The notes under the pieces: generated by a model
What the model was told of the DNA's origin: nothing
Seen by the model: the letters and a program-made list of their open reading frames with translations, nothing else
The model's database searches: none
Shown: positions 24,101 through 30,105 of the stretch, piece after piece
Position numbering within the stretch: position 1 is the first letter of the stretch
How the letters are laid out: each line of letters opens with the position of its first letter
Source: DTLC01 sp964555645
Lineage (GTDB): Bacteria > Verrucomicrobiota > Verrucomicrobiia > Limisphaerales > DTLC01
Length of the DNA: 30,105 nt
Reading direction: 5' to 3'
Assembly: GCA_964555645.1 (NCBI GenBank)
Contig: CAZKTA010000027.1
Coordinates: forward strand, 1-30,105
Position numbers and translations under genes: made by a program

Positions 24101-27100
24101 TGGCCTATCCGGCACTAGTCCCGGTGTGCCATACAAAACCGGGCTTGCACGCCAGTTTGCCGGTGCGTTCGGGTCACCCCACGGGTCAATGATCTCGAGC
24201 GAGCGGCCGCCGCCGTCAGGCTCAAGTGGCCAGCCGCCTTCGTCGTCATAGTGCACCGCTGCCACCGTCCGGCCGGCGCGGTCGAGCAATGCGATTCGTT
24301 CGCCGCCGTTGTCGAGGTTACCGGCGTAATACCCGAACACGACCACCCCAGGGTACCGAGCTGCAAACTGTGCCGGGTTTGCATTGTTCACCAAAACAAT
24401 TACGGCACCTGGGGCTAACACCGTGTCATCTGGAAAAACATATGTAATCCCCTGGAAACTGAACCTGCCGATGTTCAGCGGCACGACGCCTGTGTTCTGT
24501 ATCTCGATGAACTCGTACGCATTGCCACCGGGCGGGTTGTACATGATCTCAGTAATGCGCAGCGGCAGGCCAAGCTCGCCAACCGTGAACGTTGCCTCGT
24601 TGAGTGCGCTCCAGGTCGTGCCGCTAAGTACGCGCGCTTTGATCGTGACCGTACGCGTGAGCGTCATTGGGGCAGTGTAAACCAATGCGTTTGAGTTAAC
24701 CTGGCCTGAATAATACACGCGCGGATCTGCGCCGTTGGTCGTGAAGTAAATCGTGCCGCTCGCATTTGGATTACGCATGGCAAGGACAAACCCGGCAGAC
24801 ACACGCCGGCTGCCCAGCAACACGCCCGTGGCCGAGCCTTCCCTAAACTCGGGCGCATCAACTGACGGGTACAATCCAGCCGTGCGTAATTGACTGAGCA
24901 CGATGCCTGGCCGGACATTGAAATAGATGTTTGTCATCCTGTAATGTTCGGCCAGCCAGTGCGTCTCGCGTGTATAGAGCTGGTACGTGCCATCGGCATA
25001 CTGATGCACGTCGCGTCTGTAATCGCCCCAACGACATGACTCAGCCACGATCGGTTTGTCGAGCAGTCTCATCCAGTAGTTCCACCGTGCCAGGTTCGCC
25101 TCGCGCGTGAGTGCACCCCCAGGCGCAATCATATGTTTGTGCACACGATCGGCAAAATCGAGCCTGAACTGTGCGTTATCATCGAGGTTTGTGAACAATG
25201 TACTCGGCACGTCGGTGCTGCCACCGGCATTAGGCACGCGGTTCACATTGGTATCCAGCAAAATACACTCGCCGTCCCACGGGAAATATTTGAACGTACC
25301 GGCCGGGCCAGCCACACGTTTGCGCACGGCATGCCAGTTTTTGTTGTTCCCCCAATCTTGGTGCCCAACGAAAAAGTGTAGCAGCGTGTAGTCAATGAAT
25401 TGAGGCACGTCCAAGTACTGTTTCATCCGCTCGTAATTTGCGTTTTCACTCAGGTTTCTGAGCCCGATCATTGTGTTGTAAGCCACAGCGGTGCCGCTCT
25501 TGAGTGTGCCTTGGTCGTACGCATCGTAATCATCCGGGTCCCCTCCAAAGTACGCCGCAGCAAAATGTTTGGTCGGCTGTTCGCTGAAATCGTATATGCC
25601 CCAGTACAGCCCGTTAATGAACAGATGCACGTATCTGTTGTGACTTGCCACAGGCCCCATGTCACGCATGGTGTGTTTGATCCATGCATCGCGGGTCCGA
25701 CTGGCTCGTGTGCGTTGGAACGCGCCGTTGCCATTCCCGGCTGAATCAGACCAATGGTACCAACTTGTGTTGAAGTCAGGTCTTAAGATCAAATCATCAA
25801 ACTCGGTCACAGGCGAATCTGGGAACAACCTGTATTTCAGCTTCGAGGGGCCGAACTCGCCCCGGAAATTCAACTTGAACCCATGTTTGGGATTCTTGTG
25901 TGGGTCACGACTTGCATTACCGTGCAGGTCGATTCCGGCGGTAACGGCAAACCCATCCTCGCCGTCCTGCAGCAGCAGCTCCACCGAGCAGAGCTTGTCG
26001 TTCGGCGCTTTGTTCGCAGACGATGAGGTCGGGTACAGCCCACGCGGGCCGAACATATCGTCTCGGTTCAATACCAGTGAAACCACAGGCAGCTCGCGCA
26101 AGCCGTCCTTCAGCCGTTGGAATTTCTCCGGGTCAATAGGCGACGCCGGGTTGTTCGGGTCCACCCGTAACGGGTCCCAGTCCATCTCATAATCCGCGGG
26201 GACAAACCCAGGAACGGTTGAGCCGGGTGAAAACACCCAGGTGCCATAGTTCGTCCCCCAATGATTAGGGAACCCAGGCGGATTGTTCGGCTGGTACGGT
26301 ACGGAATCCAGGTAGATGTAACTATGCGTAACAACACGCGACGGGATGTAGTTTTGGGCGAAAACAGCGGCACGAACAAATGCCGTATTTGTGATCCTAA
26401 TTGGTGCTGTGTACGTCAGGCCATTTGCCAGGGTCGGCTCGCTGCCGTCTAACGTGTACCGGATGGTTGACCCCGGCAGTGTAGTGGTGAGCAATAGATT
26501 AAACGGTTGATCGAATAACCCACGCCCAACACTGAAATGCGGCTCGGGCGCTATCCCGACAATTGAGCTGGCGCCGTTCGGGCCGCCTGGCGTGGGCACG
26601 GCGAAATACCGCCACTGGCCGGTATTGTCCAGCCCATATGAATAATCATTCCGTTGCTCGGGGAACTTGGGGGCGCACTCACTCGCAGTTGCGCGCGGGT
26701 AGTCCGGACCGTACAGGCCCAGGTACTCCCCATACAAATCCAGCCTAAAATTTGTGTGGAACCTGTTCGTGCCTGTTGGCGCGCGTCTATTCTTGCCGGA
26801 AGCAAAAACAACAAGGTACTCGCCCGGGTTCAAAACCTTGCTCGGGAACAGCCACTTACCCGGCACATTCGGATCGTCAGTGAGCGACCAGCCCAGCAGG
26901 TTCACGGCATTCGTGCCGCGGTTGTACAGCTCAATCCAGTCTGGTCTGTCCCCGTCCTCATCGGTCAACCCGGAAACGTTGCCGGCCAAAAACTCGTTTA
27001 TCACAACGTCCGCAGCACCAAGATTCGGATTAAGTGTCACCGACCAATTCGTTCCTGCAAACGCATTAGAAGCATAATCTATGATCCCGTGCCCAGTGGC

Positions 27101-28282
27101 CCATGCAAATTGCACTTGGCCACCGCCCGGTTGTACAAAGCTGAACACGTAGGGACCAGCCTCGAGGCCGCTCAGGCTGTTGGCCGGCTGGCCATTAACA
27201 AGTAGGTCGGATGCATCCACACCCAGTACAGGTTCGCTGAACCAGACCTCAACCTGCATGAGTCGGCGTACGGTTGTACCCGGGACCGGTGTTAGTTGAG
27301 CAATTTGAGGACCTACAATATCAGCCACTGTATAGGTCCAGATTGCATTGGGGGCAGCCGCGTCAAATGACCGTCCGTCAGAATCCACCATTCCGTGCGC
27401 TTCATCCCATGAGAAAGTGATCGGCCCAGGCTGCGGCTGCGCAAAAATGAACACGTAGCAGTTCGTCCCGGGCGCACCAATTACTGCACTCGCCGGCTGG
27501 TCACCTACCAAAAGGTCGTATGCATCCACTCCATACACACCTTCGCTGAAAAACACTGTAACCGAAGTAAGCGCGCCTACCGTTGCGCCTGCCGCAGGCA
27601 ATACGTTCGTAATCACCGGTGGGTTAGGATCGCTCCGCGTAATTTCCAGCCGCGCGTCAAATCTGAAATCCGAACCACTCAGCGTGTTGTTGAACGCTTG
27701 CACGGCCAGCACATTCGTGCCGGGGACAAGGTAGTTGACCGGAGAACCGGTGATTACGAATGTATTTGTGGCAGAGGGCTCAAGCGAACTGAGCGCATTT
27801 GTTCGGTAAGTAGGCTGGCCGTTGACATTTGCCCGGGCTACCTCCACACCGTTGATCCACGCGATGAATCCGTCGTCGTAGTTCGCTGTTAACCGCGCTG
27901 TTGTCACCTCCGCAAAGTTCGTCACGACAAATTGCCGGCGCATGAAGATGCACACATAGTTATTCCGCATGTCAGAAATGATTGTGCCCGTGAAAAGCTG
28001 GTCGTCGCCCCCACTGCTGTTGGTACCGAAGTGGAACGGCGCCGCACCAGTTAGCCATGCCGAATCATTGAAACCGTTTATGCGCCAAGCCGTGATCGGT
28101 GTTGACGCTTCATTTGTGCCCTTCTTCCAGCGCCACGTTGCGCCAAAAGGCACCACTACTTCAACGCCGAAGGCAGACTGGAACGCTACAACCAGCAAAC
28201 ACACCAGCAGGCAATTGCGCCACTGCACAGTGAATCCACCTAAACTTGTGCTGCAGGCTGATCTGTGGCTTTTCATTGTCAT
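21125..28282 (-). CDS. Giant secreted protein with CotH-kinase and eight lamin-tail domains
   Basis: About 2385 residues from an ATG at 28280-28282 (28276 also possible). A signal peptide (CLLVCLLVVAFQSAFG) is followed by a jelly-roll-like domain (about 45-215), two Ig-like domains with PxPG.TV...VxFSExV (about 230-425), a lamin-tail domain (VVINEFLAGN, from about 427), a chitobiase-like segment (IRYTLDGSEPTLANG, about 600-650), and a CotH-type kinase domain (about 690-1080; LPVVSLVLNRDDMFG, VGHQDWGNNKNWHAV, FKYFPWDGE). A second chitobiase-like segment and seven more lamin-tail domains follow, starting near 1239, 1399, 1539, 1676, 1826, 1964 and 2127. The tail (YQLQYKDNL ... HRFYRLEVYP) is a common Verrucomicrobia ending. 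CotH domains phosphorylate proteins; lamin-tail domains are beta-sandwich binding modules. It is probably a surface or extracellular protein; substrate unknown. Confidence 0.9.
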   Translation of the reverse strand: MTMKSHRSACSTSLGGFTVQWRNCLLVCLLVVAFQSAFGVEVVVPFGATWRWKKGTNEASTPITAWRINGFNDSAWLTGAAPFHFGTNSSGGDDQLFTGTIISDMRNNYVCIFMRRQFVVTNFAEVTTARLTANYDDGFIAWINGVEVARANVNGQPTYRTNALSSLEPSATNTFVITGSPVNYLVPGTNVLAVQAFNNTLSGSDFRFDARLEITRSDPNPPVITNVLPAAGATVGALTSVTVFFSEGVYGVDAYDLLVGDQPASAVIGAPGTNCYVFIFAQPQPGPITFSWDEAHGMVDSDGRSFDAAAPNAIWTYTVADIVGPQIAQLTPVPGTTVRRLMQVEVWFSEPVLGVDASDLLVNGQPANSLSGLEAGPYVFSFVQPGGGQVQFAWATGHGIIDYASNAFAGTNWSVTLNPNLGAADVVINEFLAGNVSGLTDEDGDRPDWIELYNRGTNAVNLLGWSLTDDPNVPGKWLFPSKVLNPGEYLVVFASGKNRRAPTGTNRFHTNFRLDLYGEYLGLYGPDYPRATASECAPKFPEQRNDYSYGLDNTGQWRYFAVPTPGGPNGASSIVGIAPEPHFSVGRGLFDQPFNLLLTTTLPGSTIRYTLDGSEPTLANGLTYTAPIRITNTAFVRAAVFAQNYIPSRVVTHSYIYLDSVPYQPNNPPGFPNHWGTNYGTWVFSPGSTVPGFVPADYEMDWDPLRVDPNNPASPIDPEKFQRLKDGLRELPVVSLVLNRDDMFGPRGLYPTSSSANKAPNDKLCSVELLLQDGEDGFAVTAGIDLHGNASRDPHKNPKHGFKLNFRGEFGPSKLKYRLFPDSPVTEFDDLILRPDFNTSWYHWSDSAGNGNGAFQRTRASRTRDAWIKHTMRDMGPVASHNRYVHLFINGLYWGIYDFSEQPTKHFAAAYFGGDPDDYDAYDQGTLKSGTAVAYNTMIGLRNLSENANYERMKQYLDVPQFIDYTLLHFFVGHQDWGNNKNWHAVRKRVAGPAGTFKYFPWDGECILLDTNVNRVPNAGGSTDVPSTLFTNLDDNAQFRLDFADRVHKHMIAPGGALTREANLARWNYWMRLLDKPIVAESCRWGDYRRDVHQYADGTYQLYTRETHWLAEHYRMTNIYFNVRPGIVLSQLRTAGLYPSVDAPEFREGSATGVLLGSRRVSAGFVLAMRNPNASGTIYFTTNGADPRVYYSGQVNSNALVYTAPMTLTRTVTIKARVLSGTTWSALNEATFTVGELGLPLRITEIMYNPPGGNAYEFIEIQNTGVVPLNIGRFSFQGITYVFPDDTVLAPGAVIVLVNNANPAQFAARYPGVVVFGYYAGNLDNGGERIALLDRAGRTVAAVHYDDEGGWPLEPDGGGRSLEIIDPWGDPNAPANWRASPVLYGTPGLVPDRPALGTVVLNEVMADNASAVSNAGTYPDWVELHNRGSNPMDVSNWSLTDSSNPRKFVFPGGTVIPAGGYLVVWCDSATNLPGLHTGFALDRDGETVSLFDAGTNRVDAVTFGVQLTDYSIGRIGEQWQLTVPTPGMTNVAAAVAAPTNLVINEWLANSVPGGADWLELFNRASNAPVALTGLGFSTTNAVFWYNALSFIAPRGYMQLFADELPGPRHLEFKLPAESGFIVLHDPGGEEIDRVTYGPQLEGVSQGRLPDGTTNIMSFHGSASPGASNYLLAWTGPVLNEVLARNQRAVVSPWGNYADYIELFNPTATNFALAGMALGKSLAPGDRWNFPVGTTVPAGGYIVVWCDGSRAASTSSTGPLNAGFDLPGETGVLYLFNSAGQVVDSVEYGFQVEDLPIGRFAGQWRLLAQPTPGITNAAPAALGAVTNLCINEWLAAPASGDDWFELYNRSELPVELSGLYLTDDPSTAGIAKSPVPPLSFIGGRKWVLFVADGNPAAGADHVDFKLDANGETIRIYQWRTNLIDAVDFGLQQSGVSQGRLPDGAHTIVSFPQTATPGSANYLPLTEVVINEVLTHTDPPLEDAIELYNPSSVAVNIGGWYLSDSAGDPKRYRIPDGTIIPPGGFNVFYQYQFGPTNSDQDIPPLFTLNSARGDAVYLSEADAAGSLTGRRTSVQFGAAANGVSFGRFQTSVGVEFVAMSRRTFGVDNPSTLEQFRTGTGAPNAYPLVGPVVINEIMYHPPNYGTNTPDLEEFIELFNIMDTPVPLYDPVHPTNTWRLVNAVEFSFAPGTVLPARGMLLIVPFDPVANPAATTAFRKRYGTDALLVGPYLGKLNNAGETIELLRPDRPQTPPHPDAGFVPYILVERISYSDGAPWPVEADGLGASLQRIVPENYGNDPVNWRAALPSAGSVNIPQPVGTATLLSGGLLRLMFNVQPGLTYQLQYKDNLGDTAWQPVGAPVRVQQPVFVVDVPITNQPHRFYRLEVYP

Positions 28283-28454
28283 TTCTGGCCCCGAAACGTT
28301 GCAGGGCTCGCCACGATGTTTGACATACATCGAGCCGTAACGCAACCGCCTTTGCGGCTGATAAATCCAATCCCTGTCAACAAAACCGAACGTGAATGAG
28401 CACTGATGCAAGCCAGAAAGTCATGAATTACGCTCTGTCACAGACACAGTTGTC

Positions 28455-29471
28455 TCAGAAAAGTCGCGGCTGCGCTGCCGTGCCGGGTTTGATGCCGAGC
28501 TTTCTGTAACATGTATCAGTTGCAACGCGGCCCTGTGGGGTGCGTTTCAGGTAACCTTCCATGATCAGATACGGCTCGTACACCTCCTCGATCGTGTCGG
28601 GTTCCTCGCCAACGGCAACTGCCAGTGAGTTAAGTCCCACAGGACCACCTCCAAATTTCAACACGACCGTCTCCAAAATACGCTTGTCCATCTCATCCAG
28701 TCCGTCCTCGTCTATCTCAAGCATTGCGAGTGCACGGCTTGCAATCTCGGCAGTAACACGACCGTCGTGCTTGACCTGTGCGTAATCGCGCACACGCCGT
28801 AGCAGGTTGTTTGCTATGCGCGGTGTGCCGCGACTCCGCCGGGCAATCTCGTGTGCCCCTTTTTGGTCGATCTCGACATTCAGCAGCCGCGCCGAGCGCA
28901 GCACGATTTGCTCCAGGTCTTCGGCCGGGTAATAATCCAACCGCTCGCGAATTGCGAACCGCGACACCAACGGCGCGCTGATCAGACCCACCCGTGTCGT
29001 CGCGCCGATTAACGTAAATCGCGGCAGGTTAAGCCGGATGCTGCGTGCGTTCGGCCCCTGGTCAATAATGATGTCCAGCTTGAAATCTTCCATCGCAGGG
29101 TAAAGGTATTCCTCGATTGTCTTTTGGAGCCGATGAATCTCATCAATAAACAGCACGTCGCCCTCTTCGAGATTTGTCAATAGCCCGGCTAGATCCGCCG
29201 CTTTCTCGATTGTCGGACCGCTGGTCGCCTTGATATTGGCGCCCATCGCCCGTGCAATGATGTATGCTAGCGTGGTTTTACCAAGCCCGGGCGGGCCACT
29301 AAGCAAAATATGGTCAAGCGATTCGCCACGTTGCCGCGCTGCCTCCACTGCTATCTGGAGCCGTTCCTTGACCTTTGCCTGGCCGGTAAACTCCGAAAAC
29401 AGCAACGGCCGCAGCGTCATCTCCAACGCCGCATCCGGTTTGTTCAGACTCGAAATTGCGCGCTCCGCCAC
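28455..29471 (-). CDS. ruvB: Holliday junction branch migration ATPase RuvB
   Basis: The 338-residue product is the hexameric motor that drives branch migration with RuvA in recombination repair. Visible features are TLRPLLFSEFTGQAKVKERL, Walker A HILLSGPPGLGKTTLAY, Walker B EGDVLFIDEIHRL, the sensor region RFTLIGATTRVGLISAPLVS, the arginine finger region, and the C-terminal winged helix (GGPVGLNSLAVAVGEEPDTI, PRGRV-like TPQGRVATDTCYRKLG). The likely start is the GTG at 29469-29471 (reading VAERAISSLNK); a TTG at 29487-29489 is in frame but unlike the family. ruvA and ruvC are not in the window. The giant protein gene follows on the same strand after 172 bases. Confidence 0.97.
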   Translation of the reverse strand: MAERAISSLNKPDAALEMTLRPLLFSEFTGQAKVKERLQIAVEAARQRGESLDHILLSGPPGLGKTTLAYIIARAMGANIKATSGPTIEKAADLAGLLTNLEEGDVLFIDEIHRLQKTIEEYLYPAMEDFKLDIIIDQGPNARSIRLNLPRFTLIGATTRVGLISAPLVSRFAIRERLDYYPAEDLEQIVLRSARLLNVEIDQKGAHEIARRSRGTPRIANNLLRRVRDYAQVKHDGRVTAEIASRALAMLEIDEDGLDEMDKRILETVVLKFGGGPVGLNSLAVAVGEEPDTIEEVYEPYLIMEGYLKRTPQGRVATDTCYRKLGIKPGTAAQPRLF

Positions 29472-29489
29472 ACCGCTAAAAATGATCAA

Positions 29490-30105
29490 ACCAGGCGCAA
29501 ATGCAATGTCAAAACCCTACTCCACCCAAAAGGCCATGCCAACTGATTGAATTCTATTCGCATAGCACTCAATTTCGGTGGGCGCAAACTTGAATTTACC
29601 TGTCCCGACACTGCGCATGGGATTCGAGATTGAGCGCTCTCATGACTTTAGCGTAAGCGTGAACCAACTTCTACGTGTTCCTTGCCAACCTTCGGGATAA
29701 TGCCAAATAACCGAAAAAATACCCCAAATCACCAGCCCAGCAACCACGCATCTTCGTCCGGGGCCATCGTACACTGTGACAGCCAGACCCATACAAATCC
29801 AAAACACCATTGGACAACCAGCCCGTAGTCTCAACTGAGTGTTCCCCCGCAAACTATTGGTTTGAAGTCCGGAGCCCAATGTGACCAGTTTACTCGACCG
29901 AACAACCTTCGCATCGGCTGATCCAGCACCGTAACATGTTGCACCAACCGCAATCCTGGGTTAGGTCAACGAGCTAAATGCGTAACTGCCCACTGTTTAA
30001 TCTGGGGGAACACACGCCGCTGAGCCAGCGCATGCGGGAGCGCCCATGCCAAACGCATCTGAAACCGCATCCGGTCTGTGTGGACCAGCCCATACCAAAT
30101 TCATT
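29490..30105. other. Right-end region without a convincing gene
   Basis: No recognisable family is found in these 616 bases. On the minus strand one frame is open from about 29963 down to 29640 without an early ATG, and another runs from the right edge (LVHTDRMRFQMRLAWALPHA...) to a stop near 29967. The two could be fragments of one decayed gene or chance. TTGACA at 29506-29511 on the minus strand is a possible -35 for ruvB, but no good -10 follows it. Confidence 0.4.
29640..29810 (-). CDS. Possible small membrane protein
   Basis: From an ATG at 29808-29810 the frame encodes 56 residues with two hydrophobic segments (MVFWICMGLAVTV and VVAGLVIWGIFSVIW) and a basic C-terminal tail. The frame continues open upstream, where it loses any hydrophobic character. 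No ribosome binding site or homologous family is recognised. It may be a real small inner-membrane protein, or a remnant. Confidence 0.25.
   Translation of the reverse strand: MVFWICMGLAVTVYDGPGRRCVVAGLVIWGIFSVIWHYPEGWQGTRRSWFTLTLKS

Noticed and set aside
21125..28282. Repeated similar segments as a DNA repeat array or CRISPR-like locus
   Set aside because: The similarity follows protein domains of 130-160 residues in one open frame, with no short identical repeats and spacers.

Overview
The window looks like a chromosomal segment of a Verrucomicrobiota bacterium, probably a Limisphaerales/Pedosphaerales-type lineage. This is inferred from gene content, not from a marker gene. The indicators are a giant secreted protein combining CotH-kinase and lamin-tail domains and ending in a YQLQY...FYRLEV tail domain, a membrane-anchored protein with a pseudopilin-like C-terminus, a small DUF3568-like lipoprotein, and weak or absent Shine-Dalgarno sequences. 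Base composition is moderately GC-rich throughout. I see no insertion sequence, prophage, integrase or CRISPR array.

Layout. Positions 393-5181 (minus strand) hold a surface-glycan block: a CmcI-like methyltransferase/hydroxylase, three glycosyltransferase-type proteins and a SAM methyltransferase broken by a frameshift. Position 5396 starts a plus-strand membrane protein of unknown role. thrS lies on the minus strand (7091-8959). It is preceded by an unusual 410-bp spacer with a terminator-like hairpin, several inverted repeats and repeated GCGTCTTTG words. From 9371 to 13154 a tight plus-strand operon encodes a GT4-like glycosyltransferase, a DegT-family sugar aminotransferase interrupted by an in-frame TGA, a PglD/NeuD-like hexapeptide acyltransferase and a BKACE (DUF849) enzyme. 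A secreted DUF4097 protein (minus strand) faces it.

The middle is housekeeping: lspA and rluD (plus), tRNA-Gly(CCC) (minus), a possible small cysteine-rich membrane protein, then hsp20, lon and a LolA-like outer-membrane lipoprotein-sorting protein (plus). The last block is on the minus strand: ruvB, the giant protein of about 2385 residues (21125-28282) and the small lipoprotein.

How they work together. The two glycan blocks probably belong to one surface-polysaccharide locus: the minus-strand block supplies glycosyl transfer and methylation, and the plus-strand operon would make and attach an N-acylated amino sugar. The most interesting inference is that the BKACE enzyme, which exchanges a beta-keto acid with acetyl-CoA to give another acyl-CoA, could supply an unusual acyl donor for the neighbouring acyltransferase. 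Both interrupted genes in the window are glycan genes, which suggests either decay or switching of a surface structure, or two sequence errors.
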